Shown: one piece after another, positions 38,517-47,300 of the stretch
How positions within the stretch are numbered: position 1 is the first letter of the stretch
Layout of the letters: each line of letters opens with the position of its first letter
Assembly (NCBI RefSeq): GCF_900110645.1
Contig: NZ_FOFB01000004.1
Span: 1 to 64,000, forward strand
Source: Neolewinella agarilytica
Lineage (GTDB): Bacteria; Bacteroidota; Bacteroidia; Chitinophagales; Saprospiraceae
Reading direction: 5' to 3'
Length of the DNA: 64,000 nt
Position numbers and translations under genes: made by a program
The notes under the pieces: model-generated
Database searches by the model: none
What the model was told of the DNA's origin: nothing
What the model saw: only the letters and a program-made list of their open reading frames with translations

Positions 38517-39755
38517 TTGAGCAAACGTAAAACATCGACGACCCTCGTCATCGGCGGCGGCGCCGCCGGTTTCTTCTCCGCTATCCGCCGGGCGGCGGTG
38601 CACCCGGAGGAGGACATCACCATTCTGGAGCGGGGGAAGAGCGTGCTGGAGAAAGTCCGGATCAGCGGCGGCGGCCGCTGCAACGTCACGCATGGCTGCT
38701 GGGAGCCACGCGAGCTGTCAAAGTTTTACCCCCGGGGGGAACGGGAATTGCTCGGGCCCTTTAACCAATTTGCCTGCGGAGACACCATGGGCTGGTTCGG
38801 TGACCGGGGTGTGGAGCTGAAGATTGAAGAGGACGGACGGGTATTCCCGGTTACGGATTCTTCCCAGACGATCATTGACTGTCTTTGGAACACAGCGAAG
38901 AGGAGTGGCGTGAAGGTGATGACGAAGTGTCGGGTGTCGGAAATCCTGGCTCCTTCAACGTCCCTTGCACCTGCGGCATCGCCCCAATGGACCGTCAAAG
39001 CTGGTGAGCATACCTTCCGCGCCGATCGCCTCATTGTTACTTCCGGCAGCAACCCCGCTGTCTGGAAAATACTGGAAGGGCTGGGCCATACCGTAGTGCC
39101 TCCCGTTCCGTCGCTGTTTGCATTTGATACCAAAGACACCCGCCTTCGGGGCCTTTCCGGAGTGAGTCTTCCCTGGGCGCAGTTGGCCATTAATGATGAT
39201 AAACTGAAGGCGGAAGGTCCGCTGCTCATTACCCACCGGGGCCTCAGCGGACCGGCGGTTCTGCGCCTTTCCGCCTGGGGTGCCCGCCGGCTGGCACCGC
39301 GTAAGTACAACTTTACGCTAACCGTGAACTGGCTCGCTATGCGCCCCGTCGACGTGGAAAAACAGCTCGACGAGCTTAAGATGTCTGACGCAAAGCGCCA
39401 GATCACTACCCGGGCCAGCTTCGATTTGCCCATCCGACTCTGGAAATCACTGGTCTCCGCCGCCGGCATCCCTGACGATCAGCAATGGTCTCAACTCAGC
39501 AAAAAACAACGGGCTGCCCTTACGGAGCAGCTCACCAGCGCACGCTTCCACATTACGGGCAAGTCTACCAATAAAGATGAGTTTACTACCGCTGGTGGTG
39601 TTGACTTGCGCGAGGTTGACTTCAAATCTTTCCGGAGTAAAATACACCCGACGCTTTTCCTGGCCGGCGAAGTACTGGACATTGACGCCATCACCGGTGG
39701 CTTCAATTTTCAGGCTGCCTGGACGGGGGGCTGGCTGATTGGGGAAGGGGAGTGA
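38517..39755 (+). CDS. HI0933/YhiN-type NAD(P)/FAD-dependent oxidoreductase
   Basis: 412 residues. FAD-binding Rossmann motif VIGGGAAGFFSAIRRA at the N-terminus, the family hallmark KVRISGGGRCNVTHG, and the C-terminal FLAGEVLDIDAITGGFNFQA. The substrate of this family is unknown. The start is a TTG at 38517; an ATG seven bases earlier is out of frame and hits a stop after six codons. Residues near 153 (SLAPAASPQ) are encoded by a copy of the dispersed TGCACCTGCG element. Divergent from the acyl-CoA carboxylase operon. Confidence 0.88.
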   Translation: MSKRKTSTTLVIGGGAAGFFSAIRRAAVHPEEDITILERGKSVLEKVRISGGGRCNVTHGCWEPRELSKFYPRGERELLGPFNQFACGDTMGWFGDRGVELKIEEDGRVFPVTDSSQTIIDCLWNTAKRSGVKVMTKCRVSEILAPSTSLAPAASPQWTVKAGEHTFRADRLIVTSGSNPAVWKILEGLGHTVVPPVPSLFAFDTKDTRLRGLSGVSLPWAQLAINDDKLKAEGPLLITHRGLSGPAVLRLSAWGARRLAPRKYNFTLTVNWLAMRPVDVEKQLDELKMSDAKRQITTRASFDLPIRLWKSLVSAAGIPDDQQWSQLSKKQRAALTEQLTSARFHITGKSTNKDEFTTAGGVDLREVDFKSFRSKIHPTLFLAGEVLDIDAITGGFNFQAAWTGGWLIGEGE

Positions 39756-39760
39756 GTAAG

Positions 39761-39790
39761 TTTGATAGTAATGGTAGTATGATAGTAGGT
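39761..39790. repeat. TGATAGTA short-unit array between convergent genes
   Basis: Units TTTGATAGT, AATGGTAGT, ATGATAGT, AGG (period 8-9) fill the space between the flavoprotein stop (39755) and the stop of the convergent serine hydrolase gene (39790). Same unit type as at 11481-11557. Confidence 0.6.
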
Positions 39791-40932
39791 TATTTCCCCC
39801 GAATCACCTTGCCCATTTCTGTTACCAGTGCCTCGGGCCGGAAATTAGTGATGCCTCCGTTGGTCAATACACAGATGATGAGCGGATCCTGCGCGTCCCG
39901 ATACAGGCGTACGTGCGTGCGGGAGCCCCGGGCAGAACCACTGTGTTCTGCAACCGGAACACCATCCATTTCTCCCAGCCGCCAGGAGATGCCGTAGGGT
40001 GATTCTGAATCGGGCGCGAGTCGTTTCCAAAGGCGATTCTCCCGGGTGTCCGCATCGACAATGCGACCGACGTTGATCAGGTGCGTAAAGCGGGCAATGT
40101 CAATGGCGTTGGCTTCAATACCTCCGCCGAATACCTTCCAGCTGTTCTCTTCGTAGTTGATCTCGTTTCCGGCATTACCGTAGATGGAGACGCGATGGGG
40201 GTTCGGGCGTAGTTCTTTTTCCCGATACATGACCCTCACGCTGGGGAGTTGGTAGGCGTCCGCAATTTCTTCTTCTACCAGCCGGGCAACAGGTCGTCGG
40301 GTTACCTTTTCCAAAACGGCCCCGAGGTAGGTGAAGGCGTGGGTGGAGTAGTTGTAGTTATGCCCAATGGTGCATCCTGAAAGCGTAGGGTCATTGTTGA
40401 GTTGCTTTGCGGCAGCGGCAGCCGTAGCGAAATGACCATCGGGTGTGGAGCTGCCGCCGTAGTGAGGTACGCAGCCCAGGTGAGCGGTTAATTGGGCAAC
40501 CGTATGGGTATGGCCATTGGCGGGTAGATCGATGTAATCCCGGGTAGGCTTAGAAAGGTCGAGATTAACGATAGTCTCGTCTCTGAGCTGGCCTTCGGCT
40601 TCGAGCTTTGCCGCCAGGGTGCCACCGAAGAGTTTACTGATGGAGGCTAGCAGATATACAGATTCTCCGGTAGCGGGTTTTGCGGTCGCTACGTCCGCCA
40701 TACCAAACCCACCACTATACACAAGCTTGCCTTTTCGCATGATGGCTACGGAGAGCGCGGGGATGCCGTTATTGGTGCGGTACTCTGCGGCAAGGGCCTC
40801 AATTTGTTCCTTTTGGGGGAACAAGGCGGTAGCGACCGGTACCTGATCAGCAGGCGCCTGGCTGAGCGCTGCCGGCCGGTTGCAGCCCGGCACAAAAATC
40901 AGAAGGAAAGCAAGTAGTAGGAGGTGGCGCAT
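39790..40932 (-). CDS. Beta-lactamase/DD-peptidase-family serine hydrolase lipoprotein
   Basis: 380 residues. Lipoprotein signal MRHLLLLAFLLIFVPGC (lipobox VPGC). Class C beta-lactamase-like fold: the catalytic SxxK is seen in YLLASISKLFGGTLAAKLEA, the YxN-like motif in NYNYSTHAFTYLGAVLE, and a C-terminal HSGSARGSRTHV in the position of the KTG/HxG motif. These proteins are usually esterases, peptidases or penicillin-binding-like enzymes rather than resistance factors. Located on the periplasmic side of a membrane. Confidence 0.85.
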   Translation of the reverse strand: MRHLLLLAFLLIFVPGCNRPAALSQAPADQVPVATALFPQKEQIEALAAEYRTNNGIPALSVAIMRKGKLVYSGGFGMADVATAKPATGESVYLLASISKLFGGTLAAKLEAEGQLRDETIVNLDLSKPTRDYIDLPANGHTHTVAQLTAHLGCVPHYGGSSTPDGHFATAAAAAKQLNNDPTLSGCTIGHNYNYSTHAFTYLGAVLEKVTRRPVARLVEEEIADAYQLPSVRVMYREKELRPNPHRVSIYGNAGNEINYEENSWKVFGGGIEANAIDIARFTHLINVGRIVDADTRENRLWKRLAPDSESPYGISWRLGEMDGVPVAEHSGSARGSRTHVRLYRDAQDPLIICVLTNGGITNFRPEALVTEMGKVIRGK

Positions 40933-40941
40933 GGTAGTGTA

Positions 40942-41002
40942 TTGTACCGCCGACTTCAGTCGGCGGATCTAATGCATCCGCCGGCTGAAGTCGGCGGTAC
41001 AA
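40942..41002. repeat. Long near-perfect inverted repeat (ACCGCCGACTTCAG)
   Basis: TTGTACCGCCGACTTCAG (40942-40959) and its exact reverse complement CTGAAGTCGGCGGTACAA (40985-41002) enclose CGGCGGAT and ATCCGCCG. Together they form a long hairpin with a short CTAATGC loop between two minus-strand genes. It has the look of a REP-like or MITE-like element. It is not followed by a T-tract. Confidence 0.75.
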
Positions 41003-41008
41003 ACGGGA

Positions 41009-41830
41009 CTAAATACCCAAAAGGCTACGGGCATTATCCGAAAGATAGTCTCTGGCGACGTCATAGGGCAACACAATTTCTATTTCTCCGTCTGCGTAGG
41101 ACCCAATTTCATAAGGTGGATAGTTGAACACGAGACCTTCGGCGGTGAAGCCTACATTTTCCGTGGGGTAGATGTCTTCGGATTTGAATTCAGACCATTG
41201 ACTGAGCACCTCGGTCAGTTGATCTTTAGCGTCGGGGCGGAAAAGATCGGTGAAGTGAATTTCTTTGCCCTCTTTCAGGTCGAAGCTCTGCAGAACGGTA
41301 TAGTAGTTGCCATGGGCGCCGCCCGTAAAATAGTAGTGATTGGTGGCCAGGGTGAGAATTCGGTCGTTTTGGTGGGTAACGGCGGTAGTGAAGCGGTGGT
41401 CTTGCTCGTAGGCGGAGGGCATGTCTTTTACCAAATCTGGCTCTACTTCCTGCTGGCCATAAGCTTTGATGCGCGACTTTACAAAGGCCTGGATCGTCCG
41501 CCGTAGGTCCGTCACCCGCATAGGAGCGTCCTCACCCACGATGGCACGGCCCAGGGCAGTATTGATGATGGCATTGAGTTGGTCATTTTCAAAATTGGCT
41601 TCAAAACTGGAAACTTCATAAAAGGCCATGGGAGACTCTTCCTGGCCGGGCATCAAAGCAAGCGAATCAGCCATGAAAATGGCCGTGAGAAATTCATGCT
41701 GGGGAGGGGCTTGTTCATTCTCAGCGCGCATCTTTTCTTCCGGAAGGAGCGTAGGAATGGCCTTACTGTCTGTACTTTCGGATGATTGGCAGGCGAAGCA
41801 GCAGACAACAAGAAGCGTCAAATATTTCAT
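41009..41830 (-). CDS. RsiV-like lipoprotein (DUF3298/DUF4163 type)
   Basis: 273 residues from ATG 41830; an upstream ATG at 41857 would precede the signal peptide. Signal MKYLTLLVVCCFAC with Cys14 as the likely lipidated residue. The mature part contains YEVSSFEANFENDQLNAIIN, HQNDRILTLATNHYYFTGGA and the family motif GAHGNYYTVLQSFDLKEGKE, then FTDLFRPDAKDQL. This is the periplasmic fold shared with the anti-sigma factor RsiV and lysozyme-binding proteins. No transmembrane anti-sigma part is present. Function unknown. Confidence 0.78.
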   Translation of the reverse strand: MKYLTLLVVCCFACQSSESTDSKAIPTLLPEEKMRAENEQAPPQHEFLTAIFMADSLALMPGQEESPMAFYEVSSFEANFENDQLNAIINTALGRAIVGEDAPMRVTDLRRTIQAFVKSRIKAYGQQEVEPDLVKDMPSAYEQDHRFTTAVTHQNDRILTLATNHYYFTGGAHGNYYTVLQSFDLKEGKEIHFTDLFRPDAKDQLTEVLSQWSEFKSEDIYPTENVGFTAEGLVFNYPPYEIGSYADGEIEIVLPYDVARDYLSDNARSLLGI

Positions 41831-41882
41831 GGGCGGGCTTTTGCCGAAGATCGACAAAATTTTGCACCTGCGCTTTGTCGCC

Positions 41883-43415
41883 CTAAACTTCCCCTCTGCC
41901 CGTCGACACCCGACTCACCAGGAGAATACTCCCCAGCCCACACAACATGGCTAGCGTGCGAAACGGGAAATCCACTGGGTAGGGGAGAAAAGCGGGTAGG
42001 CCTAGCGTAGCTTCTCCGCCACCAAACCGAAGGAAAGCGGCTACCAGAAATCCGGTAATGGCACCATATTTATTCGCTTTAGGATCGAATAGTGCACAAA
42101 CCAGCGCAGGGAAAAGGAGGCAGTACACGAAATCGGAACACAGCACCCAAAGATCATAGACGCTTTCTACCTGCAGGGCGATGAGGGTAGCCGCCACACC
42201 CGTAATCCAGATGCAACGTTGGATGAGTTTTGCCAGCTTACTGTCGGGCAAACCCGGGTCTACCAGTGGTCGATAGACGTTCCAGATGCCCATGCTGGAG
42301 GCGGAGAGCACGCTGCTGTCCACGCTTGACATTACGGCCGCCGCTACGGCGCCCAACCCGATGAGGGAAACCCAGGGATTAGTCAGATAGCGTACCACCC
42401 AGGGTAGGGTAGCGCTGGCGTCTGGCGGAGCACCCGCTTCGATCATCGTCCAGTCTGCCGTTGCCGAAACCATGCCGATAATCACTGGTGCGATGGCGGC
42501 CATGAGGCAAATTCCTCCGGCAATGATACTGAGCCAGATGGCTGTCTTTTCGTCTCTTGCCGCCAGCACGCGCTGAAAGTACACCTGCCAGGGGATGCCG
42601 CCAAAAATCAACAGGAGGGCATAGTCCCACCACAGCCAATAGTCATTACCCAATGCTTCGCGGCTGGGGAGAAAACTGGCGGCAGCGCCGAATTTTTCGC
42701 CATAAGCGGTGTAGGTAGCAGACCAACCTCCGCCGTAGTCCAGCGCAAAAGGTACGATGATGGCCAGCCCGATGAGTAGGATAATCATCTGTAATACATC
42801 GGTCAGCGCAACGGCCCAAAGCCCGCCGAGAGCCGTGTAGGCTACGGCGATGGCGGCTGAGAGGATGATGGCTGTTTGCAGGTCAATGCCGAGTACCGTA
42901 GCGAAGGTGGCACCAAGAGCGGTGAGGATGGTGGCGGTCCAGAATAGCTCTCCGGTCAATGCGGGAAGAAAAAGTACAGCGGTTACTTTTTTACCGTACT
43001 TTTCTTCCAGCGGGTCGAGCATCGTGCGGTAACGCCGCCGGCGCATTGTCCGGGCAAAAAACAAACCGCCAATGACGAGCGATAGCGCATAACCCCAGGG
43101 AGCTTGTACCCAAACGAGTCCACTCTCCGCAGCGGCCTGAGCCGTTCCATTGATGAAGCCGCCTCCCACCCAGGTAGCGCTCATCGTGAAAATGGCGACC
43201 CAGATGGGAAGGTTTCTACCGGCCAACATCAGCCCGTCAGCGTCGTTTTCTTCTCCTTTTTTCTTTCTGGCGGCCCGGGCGCCAACGTAATATATCGCTG
43301 CATAAAAGACAGATACGGAGGCAAAAGCCGGCCAGTCGACGTCCTGTTCCGTAAAGAAAAAGAGGTAGCTGGCCGCCAGACCGAGCATCGTCAATAAAAG
43401 GAGGAGTGGACGCAT
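41883..43415 (-). CDS. Sodium:solute symporter family protein
   Basis: 510 residues with about 13 hydrophobic membrane helices. SSSF-type symporter: an N-terminal YVGARAARKKKGEENDADGL loop precedes LMLAGRNLPIWVAIFTMSAT and WVGGGFINGTAQAA, typical of the family. Further on are YTALGGLWAVALTDVLQMII and AAAVMSSVDSSVLSASSMGI, with the serine-rich sodium site. The solute is unknown. The stop is adjacent to a copy of the dispersed element (41861-41883). Confidence 0.88.
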   Translation of the reverse strand: MRPLLLLLTMLGLAASYLFFFTEQDVDWPAFASVSVFYAAIYYVGARAARKKKGEENDADGLMLAGRNLPIWVAIFTMSATWVGGGFINGTAQAAAESGLVWVQAPWGYALSLVIGGLFFARTMRRRRYRTMLDPLEEKYGKKVTAVLFLPALTGELFWTATILTALGATFATVLGIDLQTAIILSAAIAVAYTALGGLWAVALTDVLQMIILLIGLAIIVPFALDYGGGWSATYTAYGEKFGAAASFLPSREALGNDYWLWWDYALLLIFGGIPWQVYFQRVLAARDEKTAIWLSIIAGGICLMAAIAPVIIGMVSATADWTMIEAGAPPDASATLPWVVRYLTNPWVSLIGLGAVAAAVMSSVDSSVLSASSMGIWNVYRPLVDPGLPDSKLAKLIQRCIWITGVAATLIALQVESVYDLWVLCSDFVYCLLFPALVCALFDPKANKYGAITGFLVAAFLRFGGGEATLGLPAFLPYPVDFPFRTLAMLCGLGSILLVSRVSTGRGEV

Positions 43416-43522
43416 GAGGTAGAGGGTTGAACGGCCGCTAGCACTTTTACGTGCTATTTTTAGGCCGAAAGCACAACCTACAACTACTGATCGGAATTAT
43501 CCGAACTGACTAACACACCCAC

Positions 43523-44218
43523 ATGAAAATTTTTGCCTGGCTTGTCCATATTTTTACCGCTTCCGGCCTGCTGGCGGGGTTCATGGGGTTACTCTCCGCT
43601 ATTGAGGGAGACTACCGAACGGCCATGTTCTGGATGTTAGCCACGCTGATTATCGACGGAATTGATGGCACTTTTGCCCGGATGGCCAAGGTGACGGAGG
43701 TACTTCCGCAGGTGAGTGGTAAGACGATTGACTACGTCATTGACTTTTTTACCTATGCCATCTTACCAGCTTATCTTTTTTACGTAGCCATTGATATGGA
43801 TTACTGGCCTAGGCTTTTCTGCTGTTTCGCGATGCTGCTTTCAGCGGCTATTTATTACGGCCTGGAAGGAATGGTGAGTGAAGATGGAAAGCATTTCATC
43901 GGCTTTCCTGTCATGTGGAATATGGTGATGTATGTACTGATTTTCGTAACACCAGATTTGCCGGACTGGGCGCTCATAAGCACTATTGTACTGCTAGCTA
44001 TCCTGCACTTTATTCCGGTACACTTCGCTTATCCCAGCCGGGGCGGACGCTGGTGGGGCGCGACGCTGACGGCAACGGTTCTGTTCATTGTGTCAGCAGC
44101 GATGAATGTCTGGTACTTCCCGGAGCCAAAACCTCTCTGGCGCTGTATTTGCCTGGGCACAACCGTTTATTATGGAATACTCGCGGTAGTAGATACACAG
44201 GAAGCCTGGCAACAATAG
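43523..44218 (+). CDS. pcs: CDP-alcohol phosphatidyltransferase, phosphatidylcholine-synthase-like
   Basis: 231 residues, integral membrane. The CDP-alcohol phosphotransferase motif is complete: IDGIDGTFARMAKV followed by SGKTIDYVIDFFTY (DGxxAR, then G, D and D at family spacing; here DGTFAR). The N-terminus WLVHIFTASGLLAGFMGLLS and overall length match bacterial phosphatidylcholine synthase (Pcs), which condenses choline with CDP-diacylglycerol. Pcs is more specific than the usual PssA or PgsA assignments, whose N-termini differ. Assignment from motif memory; substrate not proven. Confidence 0.78.
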   Translation: MKIFAWLVHIFTASGLLAGFMGLLSAIEGDYRTAMFWMLATLIIDGIDGTFARMAKVTEVLPQVSGKTIDYVIDFFTYAILPAYLFYVAIDMDYWPRLFCCFAMLLSAAIYYGLEGMVSEDGKHFIGFPVMWNMVMYVLIFVTPDLPDWALISTIVLLAILHFIPVHFAYPSRGGRWWGATLTATVLFIVSAAMNVWYFPEPKPLWRCICLGTTVYYGILAVVDTQEAWQQ

Positions 44219-44270
44219 GGCGCGGCCGCAGGTGCGGTGAGACGGGCTTTTGAAAGCATTGTTCTGTTGG

Positions 44271-44307
44271 AAACAAAAAAGGGAGAGCACCAAATTGATG
44301 CTCTCCC
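44271..44307 (-). terminator. Terminator for the PKD-protein gene, between convergent genes
   Basis: GGGAGAGCA (44281-44289) pairs with TGCTCTCCC (44299-44307). On the minus strand the stem is followed by TTTTTTGTTT. A reverse copy of the dispersed element (GGGCGCGGCCGCAGGTGCGG, 44218-44237) sits directly after the pcs stop. Confidence 0.8.
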
Positions 44308-44341
44308 CAGAATGCGAAGAAATAAATGAATCAGCTTATCT

Positions 44342-47300
44342 TCATCGTTTGATGAAGCGATGCGTCCAGGTTGTTCCGGCATTCTCTCCGCGGATCAGGT
44401 ACGCCCCCGGCTTCAGGTCACTAACATTGAGCCTTAAGGCTTCGAGACTTCCCGTTTGCAGGGCCTTCGTCTGGAAGGTTTGCAGCGGTCTGCCATCAAT
44501 GGTGAAAATTTGAAGGTTAGTGACCGTCGCTCCCTCTAACTGTCCGCTAATCTCAAGGAAAAGCTCGTCATCAGTAGGGTTAGGGTACGAGAATACTTCA
44601 AAAGTGGGGCGTGAAGAGACAGCTTCTCGTAAGTCGAGGCTACGATACCGGAAACTTTGGCATACCTCACCATTATCCGCTGTGCGGGTAACAATCATCT
44701 GGATTCGGTAGTCGAAGTTACCCGGGAAAGTATAAAGCTGGTTTTCTTGCGTGCCAACAACCTGCCATCCGGTAGACGGGTTAACCCGGCGTACTCTCCA
44801 TCGGAATACGTCACACTCCCTAAAGTCAGCTTTGGGTAACAACTCGTAGTCGAAAGCGGAAGGCCCAACGAGGTTTACACTGAAGCCTTGGGCTACTAGG
44901 GCTTCAAAATCGTCATCATCGCAACTACAAGGCTGACTGATCTCACAGTCCGGCATCGTAATACAAACCTCGAAATGACAGCAGTTGAGGTGGTCATCTT
45001 CATCATTTAGCTCGTGTAGTGTGACGGTAAAGCATATCTCTTCACCAGGTGAAGCAGGAGCTCCAATGTTGATGTTGATGGACTCACTGTCTCCGGTATT
45101 GAGTACGGAACCAAATACAATGGTCGTATTGTAGGCTGCCAGTGCGGGATCGTCAAAGGAGATATAGGCCTGAGACATGGGGTGGTCGGAGGTATTGGTG
45201 ATCAGACCACTCCAGACGTATTGATCTCCTTCACAGACTATGGTGTCTTCCGTAAGGTAGCCACAGGGAGGATCACATTCGGCCATTACGGTGTCGCGGC
45301 AGATCACCTCTCCGTCCTTCATCCACTTTATTTCAATAGTATGGTCTCTTACCGTATTGTCGTCAATACAGATTCGGGGTAGCTGGAAGAAACCGTCAGG
45401 AAGTAATCCGCCGCCAGCGGGAACGAAGGTAGCCGTAGTCCCCCCTGTATTTACGGAGCCAACAATCGGGTCGCCAAGATTGCCGAATACAGAGAGCGTA
45501 CCATCTCCATCAATGATGCAGAGGTCAATGGCGTCAAAATCAGCGAAAGTAGCGTTGTCAACCAGGAAGATGTCAAAGCAGCAACCTTCATCGTCGGCCG
45601 TAGCAATGTCAACTGCAAGATCTTCACAGGGGTCACAGAATGGAATGTCCAGGCAGCGGGGCTCCTGATCAGAACAGCAAAGCGCTGAGGGGTCAATAGC
45701 GGGGTCTCCGGAATGACCAACCAGCTTGTAACAGAATTCTTCTCCCGGAACCAGTTCAGAAAGATTGATACTCAGGCTACGACATTCCCCCGGAATCATG
45801 GCCGGGGACAGCGGAATTCCAATGGGCAGGTCTACACCCGCTTCGGCGGAAGCATCCTGTAGCTGGATGTAACCAATGTTAAAGGTCAGGTCACTGGGTA
45901 CACAGACGGTGAAGTCAAGAATCAAACCTCCGTCCGGGCTACAGTACAGCGTATCCGTGGTTACATAAATGCAGTCGGGCTCAGCCGGGCATTCTGTTAT
46001 AATCTCCTCTTCACAAATAACCTGCAGGTCAGCATCCAGATACTGAATGAGGATCGTCTGAGGATTGTTAGTGGCGTTCGAAGGACAGAAAGCTAATGCA
46101 CTTTGAACGTTCATATCCGTAGGCAATGGAGTCGATAGCCCTCCGTCGGATGCCAGCTGAATCGTTGATGCATCAGGCATACCCACGTAACCAAAGAATG
46201 GATTCTCTGAGCCAGGGATAGCCGTTAGATTCGCATCTGTACTGGTAATCTCAATGGCGTATACACCGTTAGGTAGCCCGGTATAAGAGAGCTCATAGCA
46301 ACAGTCTCTCGTAGGGTTGTCCTGGGTGTATTCCTTGACGATTGTGACGAGGTCATCACAATCCGTGGAATCACAGTCAATAACTTCTAGGTAAAGGCTG
46401 TCGCTTACGCTGAAACAACCGGTTACATTGTCCGTGACCACTACACTGTAGGAAGCCGACATATTGACGATCAAATCCATATCGGTTCCCACCAGGCTGC
46501 CGTTCTTATACCAGGCATAGGTATAGTCTCCGGCAGGCCCGTGCAGGGTGTCCGGAGCACAGGTTTCGTAACAACCCGTGGGCACTATGCAAATGTCCGG
46601 AAGCGGGTAAATGGTTACGGCATCACTTCCCGTACAACCCGTGATGGTGTTCGTAGCCAAAACAGTGTATACACCCGCCTGGTAAGTGAAGATGGAAAGC
46701 CCGGTTTCCCCCGTGTTCCAGGTGTAGACTACATCCGTTTGAGGGTTAGTTACCTGAATCAGGCTGCCGTCTCCCTCACAAAGTCCACCAGTAACGGTAA
46801 GTACGGGCGTTGGGCTTATTACTTGCTCCACCTGTATTGTCGTTTCCGAAGTACAGAGATAAGCGTTAGTTACCTTCAGGATAATGTCGTGTACAGGGGC
46901 GGATGGATGATAATCAACCTGGAAAGTCATCCCTGATCCAGTCATTCCGGTGCTGGCATCTAACCAGGAGTAGGTGTGGCCACCGCCCGCGAGTGCTTTC
47001 AGCGTAGTACTGCCATTGTCACAGATGAAGGGGTTTCCGCTCCAGGAAATGTCCGGAAGAGGAACTACCTGTACTTCTACGGCATCAATTACTCGTTCAC
47101 AGCCGTCACTGGTAGTGATGGTTACATCGTAGGTGCCAGCGGTGCTTACTGTGATAACGTTCGTTGTTGCACCAGTAGACCACTCGTAGGTAGCTCCTGC
47201 CTGGGGCAAGACGGACAAATCCGTATCATCTCCATCACAGATGATCAAACCATTAGAGGCCGCAATGACATCGTCGTTGGGGGAGGGGTTGACGGTGATC

